Assembly: GCA_964431655.1 (NCBI GenBank)
Contig: CAYSKJ010000193.1
Location: 1 to 5,179 of the forward strand
DNA: 5,179 bases
DNA from: CAYMEV01 sp964431655 [NCBI: uncultured bacterium]
GTDB taxonomy: Bacteria; CAYMEV01
Direction: 5' to 3'
The notes under the pieces are model-generated. The model did no database searches, was not told where the DNA came from, and was given only the letters and a program-made list of their open reading frames with translations. Below are positions 1 to 5,179 of this stretch, in pieces (positions within the stretch are counted from its first letter, which is position 1; each line of letters starts with the position of its first letter). Position numbers and translations under genes: made by a program.

Positions 1-21
1 TGTTAATTAGAAATTTAAAAT

Positions 22-50
22 TTGTCAATGGATAATAATATAATTATAAT
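22..50 (+). promoter_or_regulatory. Predicted sigma-70 promoter of the DUF1932 dehydrogenase gene
   Basis: A -35 box TTGTCA (22-27) and a perfect -10 box TATAAT (45-50) are separated by exactly 17 bases. Transcription would start near 57, giving a leader of roughly 39 nt to the ATG at 96 but only about 18 nt, with no ribosome binding site, to the ATG at 75. The surroundings are very AT-rich, so chance matches are possible, but both boxes and the spacing are close to ideal. Confidence 0.7.
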
Positions 51-83
51 CTGCTGTTATTAATCAAATTAAACATGGAGTCC

Positions 84-88
84 AGGAG
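84..88 (+). promoter_or_regulatory. Ribosome binding site that decides the start at 96
   Basis: AGGAG at 84-88 lies 7 bases before the ATG at 96, which is ideal spacing. The alternative in-frame ATG at 75 lies upstream of this site and is preceded only by AT-rich sequence with no purine-rich element. Start at 96 is therefore preferred, and the protein then begins MERIGILHPGNMG, right at the first Rossmann strand as is usual in this family. Confidence 0.8.
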
Positions 89-95
89 ATTTAAG

Positions 96-935
96 ATGGA
101 GAGAATCGGCATACTTCACCCGGGTAACATGGGTATTTCTGTTGCTGTATCAGCAAAAAACAGCGGGCATCAGATATTGTGGGCGTCTGAAGAAAGAAGT
201 GATAATACAAGAAAAAGAGCAGAGAAATATGGCCTGGAGGATGCCGGGGCCGTCAGGGAACTATGCAGAAACTGCGAAATTATTCTTTGCGTGTGCCCGC
301 CCAGTTATGCTGTGGATGTTGCTCAAGAAGTCCTGAATCATTCATTTCAGGGCCTGTATGCAGACTTAAATGCCATATCACCGCAAAAGGCATGGAAAAT
401 TGCAGGTATGATGGAAGAAAAAGGGAACAGGTTTGTTGATGGTGGCATAATCGGGGGTCCGGCCTGGAAGCCGGGAACCACCTGGCTTTATCTTTCAGGA
501 AGCGACTCAGAGAGAGTGTCGGACTGTTTTATAAAAGGGCCTCTGGAGACCAGGATAATAGGCGATAAAGCCGGTGATGCCTCCGCCCTCAAAATGTGCT
601 ATGCGGCCTATACAAAAGGAAGGTCAGCACTCCTGTGCGCAATCCTTGGTGTCTCAGATTTCTATGGTATTCAAGCATACCTGGAAGAGCAGTGGGATAT
701 TGATGATCCTGATTTCTCAGTTAAAACAAAAAATATGGCATGCAGAATCACAGCAAAAGCATGGAGATTTTCAGGTGAAATGGAGGAGATAGCTGAATCC
801 TTTGAAAAAGCGGGATTCCCTCCGGGTTTTCACAGATCAGCAGGCGATATATACAAAAGAATGGAGCTGTTTAAGGAAAGGGATGGTTTTCCTGATTATT
901 CTGAAGTCCTGGCGGCTCTTTCGGGCAAAAAATAA
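96..935 (+). CDS. NAD(P)-dependent dehydrogenase, 6PGDH/beta-hydroxyacid dehydrogenase superfamily with DUF1932 C-terminal domain
   Basis: This is a cytosolic oxidoreductase of 279 residues, probably oxidising or reducing a hydroxyacid; the substrate cannot be told from sequence. The N-terminal Rossmann domain opens with GILHPGNMG, giving the dinucleotide motif G5-x4-G10-x2-G13. The substrate-loop region DGGIIGGPAWKPG (116-128 approx.) corresponds to the DxxxxGGxxGA motif of beta-hydroxyacid dehydrogenases. Residues 159-178 (AGDASALKMCYAAYTKG region) match the start of the DUF1932 helical domain; K166 aligns with the catalytic lysine of the superfamily, while the Asn usually found 3-4 residues later is Tyr/Ala, as I recall for DUF1932 members. 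Length is normal. An in-frame ATG at 75 would add 7 residues but lacks a ribosome binding site. It has its own promoter, and the next gene starts 208 bp downstream, so it is probably monocistronic. The family call is firm; the function is not. Confidence 0.88.
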   Translation: MERIGILHPGNMGISVAVSAKNSGHQILWASEERSDNTRKRAEKYGLEDAGAVRELCRNCEIILCVCPPSYAVDVAQEVLNHSFQGLYADLNAISPQKAWKIAGMMEEKGNRFVDGGIIGGPAWKPGTTWLYLSGSDSERVSDCFIKGPLETRIIGDKAGDASALKMCYAAYTKGRSALLCAILGVSDFYGIQAYLEEQWDIDDPDFSVKTKNMACRITAKAWRFSGEMEEIAESFEKAGFPPGFHRSAGDIYKRMELFKERDGFPDYSEVLAALSGKK

Positions 936-1065
936 AGCCCTGCCATTAATGCACGCCTAAAGAGCGAGAACAGCCTCACTATATATGCAATTCATATGCC
1001 GGTTCTATAAATATATTTTTCAGAACCTATATTGTTTTTTATGTTCTTTTTCAATATACTTAGTA

Positions 1066-1094
1066 TTGGAACTTCAATTTGAGGAACCTATTCA
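1066..1094 (+). promoter_or_regulatory. Possible promoter of the DUF5648/Lcl_C protein gene
   Basis: TTGGAA (1066-1071) and TATTCA (1089-1094) with a 17-base spacer form the best sigma-70-like pair I see in the leader. Both boxes deviate from consensus and the region is AT-rich, so this is tentative. The leader also holds an inverted pair GGTTCT (1001-1006) / AGAACC (1022-1027) and a direct repeat GAACCTAT (1023-1030 and 1084-1091 approx.), which might be regulator sites. Confidence 0.3.
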
Positions 1095-1130
1095 ATACCT
1101 TCATATTTTCTCTTTGGCGTTATAAATGTA

Positions 1131-1137
1131 AAGGAGG
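1131..1137 (+). promoter_or_regulatory. Strong ribosome binding site
   Basis: AAGGAGG lies 6 bases before the ATG at 1144. It is an almost full-length complement to the 16S rRNA 3' end and fixes the start of the secreted modular protein. Confidence 0.8.
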
Positions 1138-1143
1138 GATATT

Positions 1144-2610
1144 ATGAAAAGAATTGCTTTTATTTCATTATTTATTTTGATTTTATCTGCGTCATTAACA
1201 GGCTTTCTTTACGGCAATAAGCTGTTGCCGGTTCCGGTGTACCGGTTTTTTAATACGGTGAGGGGCGGCCATCTCTATACCATATCAGAGATTGAGAGAG
1301 ACTATATAATGGATTACCTCCCTCAGTGGAGCTATGAGGGGATAAAGTTTGATGTCAATGAAACGCTGGCACCTGACACCTGTGCGGCATACCGTTTTTT
1401 CAACACCCGTACAGGGATACATTTCTATACCATAAATGAGGCAGAGAGAGATGCAGTAATGCAGCTTGACCACTACAACTATGAGGGCATTAAATTCTAT
1501 GTGTTTGCAGACTTTGCGCATAATACCACAGCTGTATACCGTTTTTTCAACCATGTCAGGGGAGGCCACCTCTATACAGTAAGCGAGGCAGAGAGAGATG
1601 CAGTGATGCATCTGCCCAACTGGACCTATGAGGGGATATCCTTTTATGTCTATCCTCACTATGGAAACCCTGATGCCCCCATACCTAAGACATGGCAGAC
1701 CACATCCTTCAGGACAGGTGATGACGGTTTTTATCAGATGGGTGTAGAATGGCCCGAACCTAGGTTTACGGATAACGGGGACGGGACGGCAACAGATAAC
1801 CTTACCGGCCTTATGTGGGCAAAGAATGCCAACCTGGATGGTGCAAAAGACTGGAATGGCGCCGTAGACTGGTGTAATACACTGAATCATGCAGGCCATG
1901 ATGACTGGCGTCTTCCCAATGTGCGAGAGCTTAACAGCCTTATTGACTACGGCAGGTATGACCCCGGGCTTCCTTATGGTCATCCCTTTAACAGTATACA
2001 GCACTACAGCTACTGGTCCTCAACCACCTATGCTGCTTACTCAGGCAGTGCCTGGGATGTGATCGCCTTTTCTGGAGATATCAATACTGACAGCAAGACT
2101 CAGACGAATTATGTCTGGCCGGTCCGCGGAATAACTTATGGCAGTGCCCCGGTACCAAAAACAGGTCAGGTGTTATCCTACAGGACAGGTGATGACGGTT
2201 TTTATCAAATGGGCGTAGAATGGCCCGAACCAAGGTTTACGGATAACGGGGACGGGACGGTGGCAGATAATCTTACAGGCCTTATGTGGGCAAAGAATGC
2301 CAATCTTGATGGTGCAAAAAACTGGAATGGCGCCGTAGACTGGTGTAATATACTAAATCATGCAGGCCATGATGACTGGCGTCTTCCCAATGTAAGAGAG
2401 CTGCACAGCCTTTGCGACTTTTCAAAGTCTGAACCTGGGCTTCCTTATGGTCATCCCTTTACAGGCGTTCAGGCCGAACGCTACTGGGCGTCCTCAACTT
2501 TCCTTTATTTAAGTATGGAAGCCTGGTATATAACCATTTACAGCTGTTATGTGGATGCCGATGCAAAGGGGGATATATACTGCGTCTGGCCTGTCCGCTG
2601 CGGGCAATAG
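1144..2610 (+). CDS. Secreted modular protein: signal peptide, three DUF5648 repeats, two Lcl_C/DUF1566 domains
   Basis: A 488-residue exported protein, probably extracellular or surface-exposed, with no enzymatic motif. Residues 1 to about 24 are a signal peptide (MKR, then a hydrophobic run FISLFILILSASL); there is no lipobox cysteine. Three repeats of about 40 residues follow at 32-71, 82-120 and 131-169, each with the pattern [VA]YRFFN..... H[LF]YT..E.ERD..M.......YEGI.F.V, which is DUF5648. Two Lcl_C (DUF1566) domains follow at about 181-329 and 338-486, each with the family hallmarks RFTDNGDGT, DNLTGLMWAKNA, WRLPNVREL, YW.S[ST] and VWPVR. Lcl_C is named after the C-terminal domain of the Legionella Lcl adhesin, so binding to a polysaccharide or surface ligand is a reasonable inference, not a demonstration. 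No anchor (TonB plug, autotransporter, LPXTG, PEP-CTERM) is visible, and the protein ends two residues after the last Lcl_C unit. The domain calls are firm; the biological role is unknown. Confidence 0.9.
   Translation: MKRIAFISLFILILSASLTGFLYGNKLLPVPVYRFFNTVRGGHLYTISEIERDYIMDYLPQWSYEGIKFDVNETLAPDTCAAYRFFNTRTGIHFYTINEAERDAVMQLDHYNYEGIKFYVFADFAHNTTAVYRFFNHVRGGHLYTVSEAERDAVMHLPNWTYEGISFYVYPHYGNPDAPIPKTWQTTSFRTGDDGFYQMGVEWPEPRFTDNGDGTATDNLTGLMWAKNANLDGAKDWNGAVDWCNTLNHAGHDDWRLPNVRELNSLIDYGRYDPGLPYGHPFNSIQHYSYWSSTTYAAYSGSAWDVIAFSGDINTDSKTQTNYVWPVRGITYGSAPVPKTGQVLSYRTGDDGFYQMGVEWPEPRFTDNGDGTVADNLTGLMWAKNANLDGAKNWNGAVDWCNILNHAGHDDWRLPNVRELHSLCDFSKSEPGLPYGHPFTGVQAERYWASSTFLYLSMEAWYITIYSCYVDADAKGDIYCVWPVRCGQ
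1237..1650 (+). repeat. Three DUF5648 coding repeats
   Basis: Units of about 117-120 bp lie at 1237-1356, 1387-1503 and 1534-1650, separated by linkers of about 10 residues. Copies 2 and 3 are closest to each other; both encode EAERDAVM with nearly the same codons, whereas copy 1 reads EIERDYIM. Three units of this size would fit a threefold-symmetric fold such as a beta-trefoil, but that is conjecture. Confidence 0.85.
1684..2601 (+). repeat. Tandem duplication encoding two Lcl_C domains (units 1684-2130 and 2155-2601)
   Basis: The second unit is offset from the first by exactly 471 bp (157 codons) with no indel. By my hand count, 1711-1989 and 2182-2460 differ at about 29 of 279 positions (about 90% identity). 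The tails 1990-2130 and 2461-2601 keep equal length but share only about 16 of 47 residues, mainly the YW, S, AW and VWPVR framework positions. Conserved framework and divergent tail thus meet abruptly at the HPF codons. Confidence 0.9.
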
Positions 2611-2634
2611 AGATTATTCGTAAATTGATAATCT
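2611..2634 (+). other. AT-rich stem-loop abutting the stop codon
   Basis: AGATTAT (2611-2617) is perfectly complementary to ATAATCT (2628-2634), leaving a 10-base loop. It begins at the base after the TAG stop and runs directly into the following GC-rich hairpin. On its own it is weak; its position suggests part of a 3' end structure. Confidence 0.5.
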
Positions 2635-2665
2635 GTGGGTGCAGGGGGGTACCCCCTGTACCCAC
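2635..2665 (+). terminator. Strong GC-rich hairpin, likely transcript end or mRNA-stabilising structure
   Basis: Bases 2635-2648 pair with 2652-2665, a 14-bp stem (one G-T pair, 2641/2659) around a 3-base loop, with the palindrome GGTACC at its centre. It starts 24 bases after the stop codon. What follows, ATTTATATT, is not a proper T-tract, so a classical intrinsic terminator is uncertain; it may instead block exonucleases or be one copy of a dispersed palindromic repeat. On the minus strand the flank is also AT-rich without a clear T-run. Confidence 0.6.
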
Positions 2666-2925
2666 ATTTATATTGCAGGAAGAGGAAATCCATGAATACG
2701 CTATAAATTGTAAATCTGGTATGTATGCTATGAGGCAAAGTGTAAATATCTGACGATGTAATTTAAAAAACAGGGCACTGAAACACGTATATGTTAAAGT
2801 ATCTTACTCCTGAATATGTATGCAGATAATAAGTGTACAAATTAATTGCACTGATGCATCAGGCCGCTGATTAGAATCTAATTAGGAAAATCCTTACCTA
2901 AATATTTTTGCTCATTAAGGTTCTT
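2666..2925. other. Non-coding interval between convergent genes
   Basis: This AT-rich stretch lies between two convergent genes and has no convincing open reading frame, tRNA or known RNA motif. It holds a perfect 12-bp palindrome CTGATGCATCAG (2851-2862) and a second dyad ATTAGA-A-TCTAAT (2870-2882). I see no good terminator for the minus-strand peptidase gene here; the only pairing near its 3' end is a 5-bp CCTTA/TAAGG stem with a long loop. Confidence 0.6.
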
Positions 2926-4146
2926 TTATTTCTCGATATCCCTGAGCTTCTTTTTTATCCCGGCTGATAGAATTTCATTACCTGATTTTGTTATCATGAT
3001 ATCATCTTCAATTCTGATTCCAAAACCCTTTTCCTTCATGTATATTCCGGGTTCTACAGTTATTACCATACCGGGCTGCATGGGGATGCTGAAATCGCCG
3101 GGGTCATGGGGATCCAGACCCAGGTAATGGCTTATATTGTGTACTATTATGCCCTCGGCTTCATATTTATCTTTGGCAAATCCCCTCTTGACATAGAGAT
3201 CCTTCTGATATTCCCTGACCTCTTTATTAAAATCCAGCAGGGAAATTCCGGGTTTTGCAATGCTGAAGGCGAATTCCTGGGCATCCAGGACTGTCTGGTA
3301 TGCATCCCTCTGGAAATCTGTGAATTTGCCGCATGAGGGAAATGTCCGGGTAATATCGCTGGAATAAAATTGATATTCTGTTCCTATGTCGATGAGTATC
3401 ACATCGTTTTTTTTGGTTTTCCTGCTGTTTTTATCATAATGGAGTATGGTGCTTTCTGGACCCGAGCCTACAATCGGGCTGAATGAGGCGTAGGTGTTAC
3501 AGCTGAGGAATACCTGGATGATTTTGCCTAAGACCTCATTTTCAGCAATACCTTCATGCATAAACTGCCGGGCTTCATCAAGAGCTATACCTGTAATTTC
3601 AACAGCCTTTTTTATGCAGTTTATCTCCTGCTTATCCTTAATAAGCCTCAAGGGGCTTATGTTCCCTGAAATATCAAGAAATCTTCTGGTCGGGTAAAGT
3701 TTGCGGACATGCTGTACTATATCCCTTGAAAGGTCCTTATTATAAACAAACTGGTCAAAGCTTTCATCAATATAGATATTGTTTACTGAGGGGACCAGCC
3801 TTTCCAGAACCTTAAAGACCTCATCAATGTAGTATGATCTCTCTATACCGCATATCAAAGAGGCATCTTTGGCTTTAAGTATCTTTCTTTCCCATTGTTC
3901 TACATGCTCATCCGGTCTCTCCAAAAAAAGGAATTCAGAAACCCCGGAAGGGCTTTTCAGGAGAAAGAGCATTATATTGGGTTCATTAAGCCCCGTAAGG
4001 TAGTAAAAATTGCTGTTTTGCCTGAAGGGCCTGTAATTACCGCTGTAAATATGAACTGCAGTAGATCCCCTTAAAATTGCGAGGCTTCTATTATCCAGGG
4101 ATTCCATGAGCCTTTTCCTTCTATTGATATATGTGCTTTTATCCAT
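2926..4146 (-). CDS. pepP: Xaa-Pro aminopeptidase (aminopeptidase P, peptidase family M24B)
   Basis: A cytosolic metallopeptidase of 406 residues that removes an N-terminal residue preceding proline. The N-terminal AMP_N domain (about 1-130) has the hallmark FRQNSNFYYLTGLNEPN (41-57). The catalytic pita-bread domain (about 171-390) has the whole dinuclear metal site: D253 (LIDIG), D264 (SDITRTFP), H340 (SHYLGLDPHD), E365 (TVEPGIYM) and E380 (GIRIEDD). The catalytic histidines H236 (ILHYDKN), H336 and H347 keep the same mutual spacing as H243, H350 and H361 of E. coli PepP as I remember them. It is slightly shorter than E. coli PepP (441 residues). AAAGGAG (complement of 4157-4163) lies 10 bases before the ATG. 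The gene is divergent from the hydroxyacid dehydrogenase gene and shares a control region with it. Substrate preference (dipeptide versus longer peptide) is not readable, but the N-terminal motif favours aminopeptidase P over prolidase. Confidence 0.92.
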   Translation of the reverse strand: MDKSTYINRRKRLMESLDNRSLAILRGSTAVHIYSGNYRPFRQNSNFYYLTGLNEPNIMLFLLKSPSGVSEFLFLERPDEHVEQWERKILKAKDASLICGIERSYYIDEVFKVLERLVPSVNNIYIDESFDQFVYNKDLSRDIVQHVRKLYPTRRFLDISGNISPLRLIKDKQEINCIKKAVEITGIALDEARQFMHEGIAENEVLGKIIQVFLSCNTYASFSPIVGSGPESTILHYDKNSRKTKKNDVILIDIGTEYQFYSSDITRTFPSCGKFTDFQRDAYQTVLDAQEFAFSIAKPGISLLDFNKEVREYQKDLYVKRGFAKDKYEAEGIIVHNISHYLGLDPHDPGDFSIPMQPGMVITVEPGIYMKEKGFGIRIEDDIMITKSGNEILSAGIKKKLRDIEK

Positions 4147-4156
4147 ACTGTATCAG

Positions 4157-4163
4157 CTCCTTT
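4157..4163 (-). promoter_or_regulatory. Ribosome binding site of pepP
   Basis: On the minus strand AAAGGAG ends 10 bases before the ATG at 4146. The spacing is at the long end but acceptable, and no other in-frame start is better placed. Confidence 0.65.
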
Positions 4164-4179
4164 CGGAATTATTGACCTG

Positions 4180-4208
4180 ATAATATTTTTAAAAAACCCT
4201 GTTGTCAA
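4180..4208 (-). promoter_or_regulatory. Predicted sigma-70 promoter of pepP
   Basis: On the minus strand a consensus -35 box TTGACA (complement of 4203-4208) and a -10 box TATTAT (complement of 4180-4185) are separated by exactly 17 bases. Transcription would start around 4173, leaving a leader of about 27 nt that includes the ribosome binding site. The -35 box overlaps that of the opposite promoter. Confidence 0.75.
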
Positions 4209-4230
4209 TAACATAATGGTATGTTATTAT
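4202..4230 (+). promoter_or_regulatory. Predicted sigma-70 promoter of the D-2-hydroxyacid dehydrogenase gene
   Basis: A -35 box TTGTCA (4202-4207) and a -10 box TATTAT (4225-4230) have a 17-base spacer. The start would be near 4237, leaving about 24 nt of leader with the ribosome binding site at its end. The spacer is almost entirely occupied by a perfect dyad. Confidence 0.72.
4207..4228. promoter_or_regulatory. Candidate operator: perfect 9-bp inverted repeat between -35 and -10
   Basis: AATAACATA (4207-4215) and TATGTTATT (4220-4228) are exact reverse complements around ATGG, a 22-bp dyad. It fills the spacer of the plus-strand promoter, touching both its boxes, and covers the upstream edge of the minus-strand -35 box. 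A dimeric regulator bound here could occlude both promoters. No regulator gene is in the window and I cannot assign the motif to a known family. Confidence 0.6.
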
Positions 4231-4250
4231 TTCCAATGGATTTATTCCCG

Positions 4251-4257
4251 GGAGGTG
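4251..4257 (+). promoter_or_regulatory. Ribosome binding site of the D-2-hydroxyacid dehydrogenase gene
   Basis: GGAGGTG immediately precedes the start region, with GGAGG ending 5 bases before the ATG at 4261. This supports ATG 4261, which also yields the usual short N-terminus before the first beta strand (KIFITANIG). Confidence 0.75.
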
Positions 4258-4260
4258 AAT

Positions 4261-5179
4261 ATGTCATTCAAAATTTTCATAACCGCCAATATAGGAGATG
4301 AGGCTTTAAGGCGCCTTGGAGAAAAAGGCTATGAACTAGATGTCTATGACCGCCTTGAGAGCCCTCCGAAAAGCTACATTAAAAAAAAGATTCAAGAGGG
4401 TTTTGATGCGATTATTACTAATCTTAGAGATAATATTGATGAAGAAGTTATAACAGCAGGCAGGGAAAGACTGAGGATAATTGCCCAGGATTCGGCAGGC
4501 ATTGACAATATAGATATGGCTGCAGCAAACCGGTACAGAATACCGGTCAGCAATACCCAGGATGTTCTCACAGAGGCGGTCGCCGAGTTTGCACTCTTTG
4601 CGATGGGAAATATGTCCCGTCATCAGTATCCCTCGGAGAGGCTTGTAAGGGAAGGCATGTGGGACGGCTGGCATCCCTTTCACCCATTCCTTGGGAGGGA
4701 AATATACAGCAGTACTGTGGGCGTGATAGGCACAGGGAAAATAGGCAAATCCTTTATTAAAAAGCTTCTGGGCCTTGATGTAAATATCCTCATGTATTCC
4801 AGGACAAAAGACCGTGATTTTGAAGAAAATTGCCGAAATATTATGGAAGTTTATTATAATGCCGGATTTTCTGAAAAGAGGAGGACGATTAAATACTGCA
4901 GTCTTGGTGTGCTTTTGAAAAACAGCGACATAATATCCCTTCACCTTCCCCTGATAAAAAAGGGCAAGGATTCAACCTTTCACATGATTTCCAGAAAAGA
5001 GTTCAGCCTGATGAAAAAGGGTGTCTGCATAGTAAATACATCTCGCGGAAGCATCATAGATGAGCCGGAGCTCATAAACGCCCTGAGGGATGGGAGAGTT
5101 GAAATGGCTGCCCTCGATGTATTTGAGAAAGAGCCTCTCCCCCCTGACAGCCCCCTTCTTTCCGAAGACCTTTCCAGAC
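4261..5179 (+). CDS. D-isomer-specific 2-hydroxyacid dehydrogenase (D-lactate dehydrogenase-like), 3' end beyond window
   Basis: A cytosolic NAD-dependent dehydrogenase reducing a 2-oxoacid to a D-2-hydroxyacid; D-lactate or a related acid is plausible but not proven. 306 residues are visible with no stop. The catalytic-domain motif SAGIDNID is at 78-85; the Rossmann motif GVIGTGKIG has G157, G159 and G162; ISLHLPL is at 225-231; the catalytic arginine is R262 in NTSRGSIIDE; and the catalytic glutamate is E291 in LDVFEKEP. The catalytic histidine, normally about 20-25 residues after that glutamate, should lie just past the window edge. The family is usually about 310-345 residues, so only the C-terminal tail is missing. 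Residues about 182-212, between the second Rossmann strand (ILMYSRT) and the YCSLGVLLKNSD helix, are roughly 17 residues longer than in E. coli LdhA. It is transcribed divergently from pepP and has its own promoter. Confidence 0.9.
   Translation, partial: MSFKIFITANIGDEALRRLGEKGYELDVYDRLESPPKSYIKKKIQEGFDAIITNLRDNIDEEVITAGRERLRIIAQDSAGIDNIDMAAANRYRIPVSNTQDVLTEAVAEFALFAMGNMSRHQYPSERLVREGMWDGWHPFHPFLGREIYSSTVGVIGTGKIGKSFIKKLLGLDVNILMYSRTKDRDFEENCRNIMEVYYNAGFSEKRRTIKYCSLGVLLKNSDIISLHLPLIKKGKDSTFHMISRKEFSLMKKGVCIVNTSRGSIIDEPELINALRDGRVEMAALDVFEKEPLPPDSPLLSEDLSR

Noticed and set aside
922-940. GGGC/GCCC pairing across the end of the first gene as a terminator
   Set aside because: Only 4 bp of stem with an 11-base loop and no T-run follows, so it is too weak to call.
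1237-1650. DUF5648 coding repeats as a CRISPR-like array
   Set aside because: The period of about 150 bp, the continuous reading frame and codon-level divergence show protein repeats, not a CRISPR array.
1285-2004. Long open frame of 239 residues on the minus strand opposite the DUF5648/Lcl_C gene
   Set aside because: It is fully antisense to a gene with clear domains, it inherits the repeats of that gene, its translation resembles no family I know, and it lacks a ribosome binding site of note.
2885-2921. Terminator for the pepP gene on the minus strand
   Set aside because: The only pairing, CCTTA/TAAGG, is 5 bp with a loop of about 19 bases and no downstream T-run in the right direction.
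2611-2925. Possible DGR template repeat downstream of the Lcl_C gene
   Set aside because: I compared this interval by eye with both Lcl_C tails, including the TACTGG and VWPVR-coding parts, and found no similar stretch; there is also no reverse transcriptase in the window.
4336-4944. Minus-strand open frame of 202 residues opposite the D-2-hydroxyacid dehydrogenase
   Set aside because: The plus strand encodes a continuous dehydrogenase with catalytic motifs; the antisense frame is a codon-bias shadow.

Overview
The window carries four protein-coding genes and no RNA genes, CRISPR arrays or transposases. Its base composition is moderately AT-rich with frequent AGA/AGG and ATA codons, Shine-Dalgarno (SD) sites of the AGGAGG type and sigma-70-like promoters. 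A secreted protein combining DUF5648 and Lcl_C/DUF1566 modules suggests an uncultured, possibly anaerobic Gram-negative bacterium, for example of Nitrospirota or Desulfobacterota type. That placement is inference and weak, since no phylogenetic marker is present.

Left part (1-935): a well-formed promoter and a gene for an NAD(P)-dependent dehydrogenase of the 6-phosphogluconate/beta-hydroxyacid dehydrogenase superfamily with a DUF1932 C-terminal domain. The SD places its start at 96 rather than at the in-frame ATG at 75.

Middle (936-2925): an AT-rich leader, then a gene for an exported 488-residue modular protein with a signal peptide, three DUF5648 repeats of about 40 residues and two tandem Lcl_C/DUF1566 domains. 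The two Lcl_C copies are about 90% identical in DNA over 279 bp, then diverge sharply over their last 47 residues without any length change. The stop codon is followed directly by two contiguous stem-loops, then about 260 bp of apparently non-coding DNA.

Right part (2926-5179): a divergent pair. On the minus strand is a Xaa-Pro aminopeptidase (PepP-like, M24B) with a complete metal site. On the plus strand is a D-2-hydroxyacid dehydrogenase cut by the window edge just before its expected catalytic histidine. The 114 bp between them hold two near-consensus promoters arranged back to back with overlapping -35 boxes, and a perfect 9-bp dyad inside the plus-strand spacer that looks like an operator.

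The genes do not form an obvious pathway: two dehydrogenases and a peptidase are housekeeping or catabolic functions, and the modular secreted protein stands alone. The two most interesting signals are the framework-plus-variable-tail pattern in the Lcl_C domains, which resembles ligand-diversifying lectin-like proteins although no reverse transcriptase or template repeat is present here, and the compact divergent control region.
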